A stretch of 64,000 nt of DNA from Cupriavidus pinatubonensis (GTDB taxonomy: Bacteria; Pseudomonadota; Gammaproteobacteria; Burkholderiales; Burkholderiaceae), in assembly GCF_019602855.1 (NCBI RefSeq), contig NZ_CP080767.1, positions 3,534,001 through 3,598,000 of the forward strand, given 5' to 3'. Both the position numbers and the translations under genes were made by a program. Of the stretch, positions 34,795 through 45,261 are shown piece by piece (position 1 is the first letter of the stretch; each line of letters opens with the position of its first letter). The notes below the pieces were generated by a model. That model was not told the DNA's origin, ran no database searches, and was given only the letters and a program-made list of their open reading frames with translations.

Positions 34795-35073
34795 TTAGAT
34801 GACGCGTGCAGCCTCTACCAGCCGGGAAACCACCCAGGACTTGGTCCGCGACAGCGGACGGCCTTCCTGGATTTCGACCTTGTCGCCTTCCTTGTACTGG
34901 TTGGCTTCGTCGTGTGCGTGGTACTTCTTCGAACGCAGCACGTACTTGCCGTACAGAGGATGCTTGACGCGGTTTTCCACCAAGACCGTAACGGTCTTGT
35001 CCATCTTGTCGCTTACCACACGACCGACGAGGGTGCGGCGAAGCGACGTTTCCGTTTTTGCAGCTTCAGTCAT
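34795..35073 (-). CDS. rpsQ: 30S ribosomal protein S17
   Basis: 92-residue OB-fold primary 16S-binding protein with RRTLVGRVVSDKMDKTVTV and HPLYGKYVLRSKKYHAHDE. It overlaps rpmC by four bases (ATGA) and is the last gene of the S10 set. Confidence 0.98.
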   Translation of the reverse strand: MTEAAKTETSLRRTLVGRVVSDKMDKTVTVLVENRVKHPLYGKYVLRSKKYHAHDEANQYKEGDKVEIQEGRPLSRTKSWVVSRLVEAARVI

Positions 35074-35264
35074 TTCGCGTTCGCCTTCTCAGTCAGCACG
35101 GTTTGCACTCGCGCGATGTCCTTGCGAACCTTCTTCAGCTGGCTGGTGTTCTGCAGCTGTTGAGTCGCCTTTTGCATGCGCAGGCTAAATTGGGCCTTCA
35201 GCAGCTCGGAGAGCTCCTGGTTCAGGCCTGCGGCGTCCTTGCCGCGAAGTTCGGATGCTTTCAT
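35070..35264 (-). CDS. rpmC: 50S ribosomal protein L29
   Basis: 64-residue helical protein MKASELRGKDAAGLNQELSE, two long antiparallel helices near the exit tunnel where signal recognition particle docks. It lies 11 bases after rplP and overlaps rpsQ. Confidence 0.97.
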   Translation of the reverse strand: MKASELRGKDAAGLNQELSELLKAQFSLRMQKATQQLQNTSQLKKVRKDIARVQTVLTEKANAK

Positions 35265-35275
35265 CCCTGCTCTCC

Positions 35276-35692
35276 TTACGTCCCGACCTGGCGCACCACG
35301 AAATTGGTGGCGATCGGCAGCTTGGCAGCCGCGAGGCGGAACGCCTCGCGTGCCAGATCTTCACTCACGCCATCCATCTCATAGAGCATCTTGCCCGGCT
35401 GGATTTCAGCCACGTAGTACTCCGGATTGCCCTTACCGTTACCCATACGGACTTCAGCGGGCTTCTTCGAGATCGGCTTGTCCGGGAAGATCCGGATCCA
35501 GATGCGGCCGCCACGCTTGATGTGACGGGTCATCGCACGACGTGCCGACTCGATCTGACGAGCCGTCAGGCGGCCACGGCCCATGGCCTTCAGGCCGAAT
35601 TCGCCGAAAGACACGGCGTTACCACGGGTAGCTTTACCCGTGTTGCGGCCCTTCTGCTCCTTGCGGTATTTTCTGCGCTTAGGTTGCAGCAT
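35276..35692 (-). CDS. rplP: 50S ribosomal protein L16
   Basis: 138-residue protein MLQPKRRKYRKEQKGRNTG near the A-site tRNA, with GRLTARQIESARRAMTRHIKRGG. The usual hydroxylated arginine region (RMGNGKGNPEYYV) is intact. It lies two bases after rpsC. Confidence 0.98.
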   Translation of the reverse strand: MLQPKRRKYRKEQKGRNTGKATRGNAVSFGEFGLKAMGRGRLTARQIESARRAMTRHIKRGGRIWIRIFPDKPISKKPAEVRMGNGKGNPEYYVAEIQPGKMLYEMDGVSEDLAREAFRLAAAKLPIATNFVVRQVGT

Positions 35693-35694
35693 CG

Positions 35695-36489
35695 TTATTC
35701 TCCACTCTTCGCATCGCCAGGCGCAGCGCGGCGACCGGCACCGGCGCCACCGCGACGGTTGCCACCCGGGCGACCTTCGCCTTCACGGCGACGGCCTTCC
35801 GGACGACCCGGACGACGACGACGGTCGTCTTGCGGCTCTTCCACCACCGGCGCGTCATTGCGGCCGAGGTGATCACCCTTGTAGACCCACACCTTGACAC
35901 CGATGATGCCGTAGGTGGTTTCTGCTTCGGAGAAGCCGTAGTCGATGTCGGCGCGCAGGGTGTGCAGGGGCACACGGCCTTCGCGGTACCACTCGGTACG
36001 TGCGATTTCGATACCGTTCAGACGGCCCGAGCTCATGATCTTGATACCCTGGGCGCCCAGGCGCATCGCGTTCTGCATCGCACGCTTCATGGCGCGGCGG
36101 AACATGATACGGCGCTCGAGCTGCTGGGTGATCGAATCGGCGATCAGCTGAGCATCGGTTTCCGGCTTGCGGATTTCCTCGATGTTCACGTGCACGGGCA
36201 CGCCCATGCGACGCTGCAGTTCAGCCTTGAGCAGTTCGATGTCCTCACCCTTCTTGCCGATCACCACTCCCGGACGCGAGCTGTAAATGGTGATACGTGC
36301 GTTACGGGCCGGACGCTCGATGACCACGCGGCCAACCGATGCGTTCTTGAGCTTCTTCTTCAGGAAGTCGCGAACTTCGATGTCTTCCTTCAGCATGCCG
36401 GCGAACTTCGTATTGTTGGCGTACCAACGCGAAGCCCAGTTACGGCTGACGGCCAGACGGAAGCCAGTCGGATGAATCTTCTGTCCCAT
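35695..36489 (-). CDS. rpsC: 30S ribosomal protein S3 with arginine/glycine-rich tail
   Basis: 264-residue head protein at the mRNA entry site. It has the type II KH domain with the GxxG loop in PGVVIGKKGEDI and the C-terminal domain ending GVKVWVYKGDHLG. About 50 residues then follow, rich in Arg, Gly, Glu and Pro (RRRRPGRPEGRRREGEGRP), making it about 30 residues longer than E. coli S3. Such tails occur in Burkholderiales. Confidence 0.97.
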   Translation of the reverse strand: MGQKIHPTGFRLAVSRNWASRWYANNTKFAGMLKEDIEVRDFLKKKLKNASVGRVVIERPARNARITIYSSRPGVVIGKKGEDIELLKAELQRRMGVPVHVNIEEIRKPETDAQLIADSITQQLERRIMFRRAMKRAMQNAMRLGAQGIKIMSSGRLNGIEIARTEWYREGRVPLHTLRADIDYGFSEAETTYGIIGVKVWVYKGDHLGRNDAPVVEEPQDDRRRRPGRPEGRRREGEGRPGGNRRGGAGAGRRAAPGDAKSGE

Positions 36490-36498
36490 CGTGACTCC

Positions 36499-36828
36499 TT
36501 AGTTGCCGAGCGTCACAGTGATGTGACAGGTTTGTTTCTCGATGCGGTTGCCGCGGCCCTTCGCCCGTGCGGTGAAGCGCTTGAGCGAGGTTGCCTTGTC
36601 GACGAAGATCGATTTGACCTTCAGTTCGTCGATATCGGCGCCTTCGTTGTGCTCGGCGTTGGCGATGGCCGATTCGACCACCTTCTTCACGATCCCGGCA
36701 GCCTTTTTCGGGCTGAACGTCAGGACATTGAGCGCGCGCTCGATCGGCAGACCACGGATCTGGTCAGCGACCAGGCGCGTCTTCTGGGCGGAGATGCGGG
36801 CACCGCGATGAATCGCTTTCACTTCCAT
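36499..36828 (-). CDS. rplV: 50S ribosomal protein L22
   Basis: 109-residue protein whose beta-hairpin lines the exit tunnel: MEVKAIHRGARISAQKTRLVADQ and hairpin FTARAKGRGNRIEKQTCHI. It lies nine bases after rpsS. Confidence 0.98.
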   Translation of the reverse strand: MEVKAIHRGARISAQKTRLVADQIRGLPIERALNVLTFSPKKAAGIVKKVVESAIANAEHNEGADIDELKVKSIFVDKATSLKRFTARAKGRGNRIEKQTCHITVTLGN

Positions 36829-36837
36829 GATGGCACC

Positions 36838-37113
36838 TTACCTCTTCGCTTTCTTGTCAGCCGCGTGGCCCTTGAACGTGCGGGTGAGCGCAAATTCGCC
36901 GAGCTTGTGGCCAACCATGTTTTCCGTCACATACACCGGCACGTGTTGACGGCCGTTGTGCACGGCGATCGTCAGGCCGATGAATTCCGGCATGATGGTC
37001 GAGCGGCGCGACCACGTCTTGATGGGCTTCTTGTCCTTGCCGCCTACGGCCGCTTCCACCTTCTTCAGCAGGTGGGCGTCGCAGAACGGACCCTTTTTAG
37101 CGGAACGAGTCAT
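36838..37113 (-). CDS. rpsS: 30S ribosomal protein S19
   Basis: 91-residue head protein, MTRSAKKGPFCDAHLLKK, with IKTWSRRSTIMPEFIG and the conserved NGRQHVPVYVTENMVGHKLGEF. It lies 22 bases after rplB. Confidence 0.98.
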   Translation of the reverse strand: MTRSAKKGPFCDAHLLKKVEAAVGGKDKKPIKTWSRRSTIMPEFIGLTIAVHNGRQHVPVYVTENMVGHKLGEFALTRTFKGHAADKKAKR

Positions 37114-37135
37114 ATCTTTAGCTCCTACCTACCGA

Positions 37136-37966
37136 TTAACGCTTGTGGCGCTTCTGGACGATCATGCTGTCCGTGCGCTTGTTGCTGCGGGTGCGGTAGC
37201 CCTTGGCCGGGGTACCCCACGGCGAAACCGGATCGCGACCAGCAGCGGTCTTGCCCTCACCACCACCGTGCGGGTGGTCGACCGGGTTCATCACGACACC
37301 ACGGACGGTCGGGCGGATACCGCGCCAACGGGTTGCACCGGCCTTGCCGATAACGCGCAGGCTGTGCTCTTCGTTGCCAACTTCACCGATGGTGGCGCGG
37401 CACTCGATGTGCACGCGGCGCACTTCACCGGAGCGCAGGCGAACCTGAGCGTACAGGCCTTCGCGGGCCAGCAGCACGGCGGAGCCGCCAGCAGCACGAG
37501 CGACCTGAGCACCCTTGCCCGGCAGGATTTCCACGTTGTTGATCGTGGTACCAACCGGAATGTTGCGGATCGGCAGGTTGTTGCCAGCCTTGATCGGGGC
37601 TTCAGCGCCGTTCAGCAGTGCCTGGCCAGCAACCATGCCCTTGGTGGCGATGATGTAGCGGCGCTCGCCGTCGGCGAACAGCACCAGCGCGATATTGGCG
37701 CTGCGGTTCGGATCGTATTCCAGGCGCTCGACCTTGGCGGCGATGCCGTCCTTGTCGTTGCGCTTGAAGTCGACCACGCGGTAGTGGTGCTTATGACCAC
37801 CGCCCTTATGGCGGGTGGTGATATGACCGTTGTTGTTACGACCCGACTTCTGGAATTGCTTTTCCAGCAGCGGAGCGTGCGGGGCGCCCTTGTGAAGGTC
37901 CTTGTTGACGACCTTCACCATCGAGCGACGACCCGGGGACGTCGGCTTGGTCTTGACGAGTGCCAT
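37136..37966 (-). CDS. rplB: 50S ribosomal protein L2
   Basis: 276-residue protein essential for subunit association and peptidyl transferase assembly. It has TTRHKGGGHKHHYR, the RNA-binding core, and the invariant histidine region MNPVDHPHGGGEGKTAAGR. It lies two bases after rplW. Confidence 0.99.
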   Translation of the reverse strand: MALVKTKPTSPGRRSMVKVVNKDLHKGAPHAPLLEKQFQKSGRNNNGHITTRHKGGGHKHHYRVVDFKRNDKDGIAAKVERLEYDPNRSANIALVLFADGERRYIIATKGMVAGQALLNGAEAPIKAGNNLPIRNIPVGTTINNVEILPGKGAQVARAAGGSAVLLAREGLYAQVRLRSGEVRRVHIECRATIGEVGNEEHSLRVIGKAGATRWRGIRPTVRGVVMNPVDHPHGGGEGKTAAGRDPVSPWGTPAKGYRTRSNKRTDSMIVQKRHKR

Positions 37967-37968
37967 GA

Positions 37969-38283
37969 TTACTTGGCCTCCGCTTCAAAATTGATTTCCT
38001 GACCCGGCTTCAGCGAAACGTAGGCCTTCTTCACGTGGTTGCGACGCCCCATGAAGCGACCGAAGCGCTTTTGCTTGCCCTTCTGGTTCAGGATCTGAAC
38101 GGACTGCACCTCGACCTTGAACAGCAGTTCGACGGCGGCCTTCACTTCTGCCTTATTGGCATCGCGAGCGACTTCGAACACGACTTGTTCATTCTTGTCG
38201 GCGACCAGGGTTGCCTTTTCGGAAACCACCGGCGCGAGCAGCACCTGCATCAAACGATGATCGTTCTTGGCTACTTGCGTCAT
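37969..38283 (-). CDS. rplW: 50S ribosomal protein L23
   Basis: 104-residue tunnel-exit protein that docks trigger factor and SRP, with [19 protein letters not shown] and [19 protein letters not shown]. It overlaps rplD by four bases (ATGA). Confidence 0.98.
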
Positions 38284-38900
38284 TTCAGCAACTCCTCGAT
38301 CTGCGCGACAGCTGCCTTGGTCACCAGCACTTTCTTGTAGTGCACGAGCGACAGCGGGTCAGCCTGGCGCGGCTCGACAACTGCCACGTGCGGCAGGTTG
38401 CGCGAAGCCAGGTAGAGGTTTTCGTCGAGGCTGTCGGTGATGATCAGCACCGAGTCCAGGCCCATGGCCTTGAACTTGTCGGCCAAGAGCTTGGTCTTGG
38501 GCGCGTCGACGGTGAAACCGTCCACCACATTGATACGGCCTTCACGTGCGAGCTGCGAGTAAATCGAGCGCATGCCGGCACGGAACATCTTCTTGTTGAC
38601 CTTCTGGCTGAAGTTCTCTTCCGGCGAATTCGGGAAGATACGGCCGCCCCCGCGCCACAGCGGCGAGGAAGACATACCGGCACGAGCACGGCCCGTACCC
38701 TTCTGGCGCCACGGCTTCTTGGTCGTGTGCTTGACCTCTTCACGATCCTTCTGCTTACGGTTGCCGCTGCGAGCGTTGGCCTGGTAAGCGACGACGATCT
38801 GGTGAACGAGGGCTTCGTTGTAGTCACGGCCGAACACTTCGGGCGAGGCTGCAACGCCTGCACCGACTTGGCCATTGTCCTGGAGGAGCTTGAGTTCCAT
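38280..38900 (-). CDS. rplD: 50S ribosomal protein L4
   Basis: 206-residue protein whose extended loop ([20 protein letters not shown]) reaches the exit tunnel. In E. coli it also represses the S10 operon through the rpsJ leader. Since rpsJ here is in another transcript, any such control would have to act on the rplC leader instead. It lies 12 bases after rplC. Confidence 0.98.
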
Positions 38901-38912
38901 TACATGCGCTCC

Positions 38913-39563
38913 TTAAGCTTTGGCTTTGGCCTTGACGGCCGGGGTAACGATGACCTTGCCGTTCTTCGAACCCGGGATGGCGCCCTTGACCAGCAGCAGC
39001 TTGCGCTCTGCGTCGATCTTGGCGATTTCCAGGTTCTGCACGGTGCGGGTGACATCGCCCAGGTGACCGGTCATGCGCTTGCCCGGGAACACACGGCCCG
39101 GATCCTGCGCCATACCGATCGAGCCCGGCACGTTGTGCGAGCGCGAGTTACCGTGCGTGGCACGGCCGGAGGCGAAGTGGTAGCGCTTGATGGTACCGGC
39201 GTAGCCCTTACCGATGGTCACGCCCTGCACGTCGATCTTCTGACCGACTTCGAACAGGTCGACCGACAGCGAACCGCCAGTTTGCAGTTCGGCAGCCTTG
39301 GCTGCATCGATACGGAATTCGCGGATGATTTCGCCGGCTTCCACGCCGGCTTTGGCGAGGTGACCCGCCAGCGGCTTGGTAACGCGGCTTGCGCGTCGTG
39401 CGCCGAAGGTGACTTGAACGGCGGTGTAACCGTCGGTCTCGTCCGTCTTGATTTGCGTCACGCGGTTGTCGCCGACCTCGACCACGGTAACGGGAATCGA
39501 ATCACCGTCGTCCGTGAAAATACGGGTCATGCCAACCTTGCGACCTACAAGGCCAAGGCTCAT
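38913..39563 (-). CDS. rplC: 50S ribosomal protein L3
   Basis: 216-residue early-assembly protein near the peptidyl transferase centre: MSLGLVGRKVGMTRIFTDDG, then SRSHNVPGSIGMAQDPGRVFPGK-type core. The ATG at 39563 is set by a GGAG six bases upstream; an ATG at 39575 would overlap that site. It is the first gene of the long ribosomal transcript because rpsJ is separated from it by a terminator, another gene and a promoter. Confidence 0.97.
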   Translation of the reverse strand: MSLGLVGRKVGMTRIFTDDGDSIPVTVVEVGDNRVTQIKTDETDGYTAVQVTFGARRASRVTKPLAGHLAKAGVEAGEIIREFRIDAAKAAELQTGGSLSVDLFEVGQKIDVQGVTIGKGYAGTIKRYHFASGRATHGNSRSHNVPGSIGMAQDPGRVFPGKRMTGHLGDVTRTVQNLEIAKIDAERKLLLVKGAIPGSKNGKVIVTPAVKAKAKA

Positions 39564-39637
39564 GGTTTGCTCCATTCCCAGCTGCGATTGGCCGGGGCTG
39601 ATTGATACACGAAAACTGTGTTTGCGCTGATGCGCGT

Positions 39638-39665
39638 TTGCGTTTTCACGCTTGCGTTTTCACGC
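39638..39665 (-). repeat. Tandem 14-nt direct repeat in the rplC leader
   Basis: Plus-strand unit TTGCGTTTTCACGC occurs twice with no gap (39638-39651 and 39652-39665). In the transcript each unit reads GCGU-GAAA-ACGC, a 4-bp stem closed by a GNRA tetraloop, so the leader should carry two identical mini-hairpins. Confidence 0.85.
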
Positions 39666-39740
39666 GATTGGGCGCGCTGAAGAGGACTGCGCACGGCCAA
39701 AACGGCCAACCCACCTACCCAGAGACACGGGTAGCCTTAC

Positions 39741-39769
39741 ACTATAACCCAGTGCTTTTGGAAGGGCAA
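39741..39769 (-). promoter_or_regulatory. Sigma-70 promoter for the rplC-rplQ transcript
   Basis: On the minus strand TTGCCC (39764-39769), a 17-base spacer and TATAGT (39741-39746), two hexamers close to consensus at ideal spacing. The predicted start is about 170 bases upstream of rplC. Confidence 0.7.
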
Positions 39770-39889
39770 GCTGAATTGTCGATTCCGGCGGGGACTTCCT
39801 GCGGCGATCGTCGGATTCCGTGAAATTGCGGCGCGAAGCCGACTTGCGGCGGCGCGATGGCCGCCGAAGCGTTCAAAGTCATGCCCCGT

Positions 39890-41119
39890 TCACTGGCGCT
39901 CGCTCTCGCTCCACCGCGCCATCAGCGTGTTAGACGGCTGTGTTTCGTCCAGCAGCTTGCGCGCGGTCTCCACGCCTGCCACCGGCAAACCCTTGGGGTC
40001 GAGCCAGCCGATCTGCACGAGCACGCTGGCCTGATCCCAGTAGATGTGCTCGTGGTAGAGCTTGTCCCCGCGGAACTTGACAATCGCGATCAGCGGGATC
40101 TCCACGCGCTTGCCGGTCGGCGGCACGCCGGGCAGCATCCAGTCGATCTCGCAAGTATGGGTGAAGCAGAACAGCATCTCGTCGACCACCTGGCTCGCGC
40201 CGATCGTGCGCGACAGCGGGATCAGCGTGGTGTCAGGCGGATTGCTGTGGACGAAGTGGTGCTGGTAGAAGCGCTTGAGCTGGCGGTAGCCCACGCCTCC
40301 GGTCATCGTCGGGATGTGGTTGACGTAGGGCTCGGGCACCATCGTTGCCATGGTGGCATCGACATCGCGCGTGGCGAATTCGTGCTCGCAGTGCTTGTCC
40401 CATAGCGCGGAGAAGTCGTAGTGCGGGCCCATCTCGCTGCGGTACGCCGCGATGGAGCGCTGGTGCGCCATCAGTGCCGACGCCTTGTCGAAGTGCTCGC
40501 CGCCAACGCGCGCGAAGGCGTGGTCCATGCCAGGATAGACGTACAGTTCGATGCTGGGCCGGCCGCCCAGCGCTTCACGAATCTGCGCCTGCGCTTCGGG
40601 TGGGCAAAAGCCATCTCGTTCGGCAATATGCAGCACGAGCCGTCCTCGGATATTGTCCGCCTCGTCCAGCGCCCGTTCGATGCCGACGCCATAGTAGCCG
40701 ACGGCACAAGCCACGCCGGGCAACCGGCACGCCGCCAGGTAGGCCAGCTTGCCACCCAGGCAGAAGCCAAGCACACCGGTCTGGCCGACGCATTCTGGCC
40801 GTGCGCGCAGTGCATCAAGCGCGGCGCCCACATCCTGCACGCCCTTGTCCTCGTCGAACTGCTGATATAGCCCTAGCGCCCGCTGGAAGTCCTCGCCTCG
40901 GTCCGTCAGCTCGATTCCGGGCGCAATACGCCAGAACAAGTCCGGCACCAGCACCGTGTAGCCTTCCTCGGCGTAGTAGTCCGCTACTTGCCGCATCGTG
41001 GCATTGACCCCGAAGATCTCCTGGCATAACACGATGCCGGGGCCCTTGCCTGCCGCCGGGATGGCGAGATAGCCGCTGAAACTGCCATCCTGGGTCTGGA
41101 TCTGGATAGTCTGGCCCAT
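39890..41119 (-). CDS. Dienelactone hydrolase fused to a SnoaL/NTF2-like domain
   Basis: 409-residue two-domain protein. Residues 1-225 are an alpha/beta hydrolase of the dienelactone hydrolase (carboxymethylenebutenolidase) family with nucleophile Cys120 in GFCLGG, Asp169 in AERDG, His200 in GMDHAF, and the accessory Glu34 in CQEIFG. Residues about 240-395 form a SnoaL-like, NTF2-fold domain (FTHTCEIDWMLPGVPPTGKRVEIP; KLYHEHIYWDQASVL). The ATG at 41119 has a strong AAAGGAG site. It lies between rpsJ and rplC, flanked by a terminator and a promoter, so it is an independent unit. Substrate unknown. Confidence 0.88.
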   Translation of the reverse strand: MGQTIQIQTQDGSFSGYLAIPAAGKGPGIVLCQEIFGVNATMRQVADYYAEEGYTVLVPDLFWRIAPGIELTDRGEDFQRALGLYQQFDEDKGVQDVGAALDALRARPECVGQTGVLGFCLGGKLAYLAACRLPGVACAVGYYGVGIERALDEADNIRGRLVLHIAERDGFCPPEAQAQIREALGGRPSIELYVYPGMDHAFARVGGEHFDKASALMAHQRSIAAYRSEMGPHYDFSALWDKHCEHEFATRDVDATMATMVPEPYVNHIPTMTGGVGYRQLKRFYQHHFVHSNPPDTTLIPLSRTIGASQVVDEMLFCFTHTCEIDWMLPGVPPTGKRVEIPLIAIVKFRGDKLYHEHIYWDQASVLVQIGWLDPKGLPVAGVETARKLLDETQPSNTLMARWSESERQ

Positions 41120-41311
41120 GCCTGTCGCTCCTTTAAGTTCCATAGGTTCTGTGGGGACTGCCGCAGCGAGCGCTTCCGCTGCTGCCTGCATGATGGCAGA
41201 CCCGCACCGCGACATGGACGGCTCAGTGCGGAATATCGGGGGAGTGTCTGACGCAGAGATTGAGCCAGTACTGGAAAGGCAAATCGGCACAAGTCCCTTA
41301 CCGGGCCCCAA

Positions 41312-41346
41312 AAACAAAAACGGCGAACCGAAGTTCGCCGTTTTTT
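41312..41346 (-). terminator. Strong terminator after rpsJ (end of the str transcript)
   Basis: Arms ACGGCGAAC and GTTCGCCGT with a four-base loop, flanked by A-tract and T-tract on both sides, so it can act in both directions. On the minus strand the T-run is TTTTTGTTTTT. It separates rpsJ from everything downstream. Confidence 0.93.
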
Positions 41347-41379
41347 CTGCAGCAGGCCGCGATGCGGCCGGAAGCATGA

Positions 41380-41688
41380 TTACACCTTGATCTCGACGTC
41401 CACGCCGGCCGGCAGGTCGAGCTTCATCAGCGCGTCGACGGTCTTGTCGGTCGGGTCGACGATGTCCATCAGGCGCTGGTGAGTGCGGATCTCGAACTGA
41501 TCGCGGCTGGTCTTGTTGACGTGCGGCGAACGCAGGATGTCGAAGCGCTGGATGCGGGTCGGCAGGGGCACCGGGCCCTTGACGATCGCGCCGGTACGCT
41601 TGGCGGTATCCACGATTTCGGCGGCCGACTGGTCGATCAGGCGGTAGTCGAAAGCCTTCAGGCGGATACGGATCTTCTGGTTCTGCAT
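41380..41688 (-). CDS. rpsJ: 30S ribosomal protein S10 (NusE)
   Basis: 102-residue protein MQNQKIRIRLKAFDYRLIDQ, also the NusE transcription antitermination factor. It has LPTRIQRFDILRSPHVNKTSRDQFEIRTH. It is 78 bases after tuf, with no terminator between, and is followed by a strong terminator, so here it is the last gene of the str unit rather than the first gene of S10. Confidence 0.98.
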   Translation of the reverse strand: MQNQKIRIRLKAFDYRLIDQSAAEIVDTAKRTGAIVKGPVPLPTRIQRFDILRSPHVNKTSRDQFEIRTHQRLMDIVDPTDKTVDALMKLDLPAGVDVEIKV

Positions 41689-41766
41689 GATATTTCCTTA
41701 AAAGAGCGATGGGCAATGTGCCCGGATCAAAGGGGACATGCCTGAAGGCATGCCCCAGGAAGTTAC

Positions 41767-42957
41767 TTAGTCGAGGATCTTGGCCACGACGCCGGCGCCG
41801 ACGGTACGGCCGCCTTCACGGATAGCGAAGCGCAGACCTTCTTCCATGGCGATCGGGGCGATCAGCTTGACGGTGATCGACACGTTATCACCCGGCATCA
41901 CCATTTCCTTGTCCGCCGGCAGCTCGATCGAGCCGGTCACGTCGGTGGTACGGAAGTAGAACTGCGGGCGGTAGTTGTTGAAGAACGGGGTGTGACGGCC
42001 GCCTTCGTCCTTCGACAGGATGTACACCTCACCGGTGAAGTGGGTGTGCGGCTTGATCGAACCCGGCTTGCACAGCACTTGGCCGCGCTCGACGTCTTCA
42101 CGCTTGGTACCGCGCAGCAGCAGGCCGACGTTGTCGCCAGCTTGGCCCTGGTCCAGCAGCTTGCGGAACATTTCCACGCCGGTGCAGGTGGTCTTCACGG
42201 TCGGGCGGATACCGACGATTTCGATTTCTTCGCCGACCTTGATCACGCCGCGCTCGATACGGCCGGTCACCACGGTGCCACGACCCGAGATCGAGAACAC
42301 GTCTTCCACCGGCATCAGGAAGGTACCGTCAACGGCACGCTCCGGCGTCGGGATGTAGGTGTCCAGCGCGTCGGCCAGGTTCATGATGGCCACTTCGCCC
42401 AGCTCGCCCTTGTCGCCTTCCAGCGCCAGCTTGGCCGAACCCTTGATGATCGGGGTGTCGTCGCCGGGGAATTCGTACTTCGACAGCAGTTCGCGAACTT
42501 CCATCTCGACCAGCTCGAGCAGTTCAGCGTCGTCCACCATGTCGCACTTGTTCAGGAACACGATGATGTACGGCACGCCAACCTGGCGGGCCAGCAGGAT
42601 GTGCTCACGCGTTTGCGGCATCGGGCCGTCAGCGGCCGAGCAAACCAGGATCGCGCCGTCCATCTGGGCGGCACCCGTGATCATGTTCTTCACGTAGTCG
42701 GCGTGGCCCGGGCAGTCAACGTGCGCGTAGTGGCGGTTGGCCGTTTCGTATTCGACGTGGGCGGTATTGATGGTAATACCGCGTGCCTTCTCTTCCGGCG
42801 CTGCGTCGATTTCGTCGTACTTCTTGGCGGCACCGCCGAACTTCGCTGCCAGCACCGTGGCGATCGCTGCGGTCAGCGTGGTCTTGCCATGGTCAACGTG
42901 ACCAATCGTACCAACGTTCACGTGCGGCTTAGTCCGCTCGAACTTTTCCTTTGCCAT
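41767..42957 (-). CDS. tuf: Elongation factor Tu, copy 1 (str operon)
   Basis: 396-residue GTPase that brings aminoacyl-tRNA to the ribosome. It has G1 GHVDHGKT, G3 DCPGHADY, G4 NKCDMVD, then domains 2 and 3. The protein is identical to that of the second copy at 62102-63292, and the two genes also look identical in DNA. It follows fusA after 78 bases, an interval with a GC-rich hairpin (about 42999-43026). Confidence 0.99.
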   Translation of the reverse strand: MAKEKFERTKPHVNVGTIGHVDHGKTTLTAAIATVLAAKFGGAAKKYDEIDAAPEEKARGITINTAHVEYETANRHYAHVDCPGHADYVKNMITGAAQMDGAILVCSAADGPMPQTREHILLARQVGVPYIIVFLNKCDMVDDAELLELVEMEVRELLSKYEFPGDDTPIIKGSAKLALEGDKGELGEVAIMNLADALDTYIPTPERAVDGTFLMPVEDVFSISGRGTVVTGRIERGVIKVGEEIEIVGIRPTVKTTCTGVEMFRKLLDQGQAGDNVGLLLRGTKREDVERGQVLCKPGSIKPHTHFTGEVYILSKDEGGRHTPFFNNYRPQFYFRTTDVTGSIELPADKEMVMPGDNVSITVKLIAPIAMEEGLRFAIREGGRTVGAGVVAKILD

Positions 42958-43035
42958 TTCTTAGCTCCTGATAGGAATGCAGTCTTGTTGTTTCATCGCG
43001 CCGCCGCACCGGCTGGCGCGGCGGCAAACTTCCAA

Positions 43036-45144
<2,109 letters not shown>

Positions 45145-45261
45145 TTTAATCCTCTATTCGTCCATGAGGCGCAGAAATCTCATGGTCTGCGCCCTTAACA
45201 CAAACGGGCGAGATGTGTAAAAACACAGCCCGCCCGGCAACCAACAGTGTTTTCGCGCGCT

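Larger units (their letters stand above)
39564..39889 (-). other. Leader and promoter region of rplC
   Basis: 326 bases without a gene. On the minus strand it contains, in order, a GGCGGC...GCCGCC hairpin just after the dienelactone hydrolase gene, a sigma-70 promoter (39741-39769), a GGCCAAAACGGCC hairpin near 39696-39708 and a 14-nt tandem repeat (39638-39665). The leader from the predicted start site to rplC is about 170 bases and probably structured. Confidence 0.7.

Noticed and set aside
35695..35850. Arginine/glycine-rich tail of S3 as a frameshift artefact
   Set aside because: The tail is in frame with the S3 core, ends two bases before rplP, and similar tails are known in Burkholderiales.
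39638..39665. CRISPR-type repeat
   Set aside because: Only two 14-nt units with no spacer between them, in a ribosomal leader, and no cas genes in the window.
41120..41716. N-terminal extension of the dienelactone hydrolase frame up to 41716
   Set aside because: It overlaps rpsJ in another frame and crosses the rpsJ terminator; the ATG at 41119 has a strong ribosome binding site and the expected domain start.
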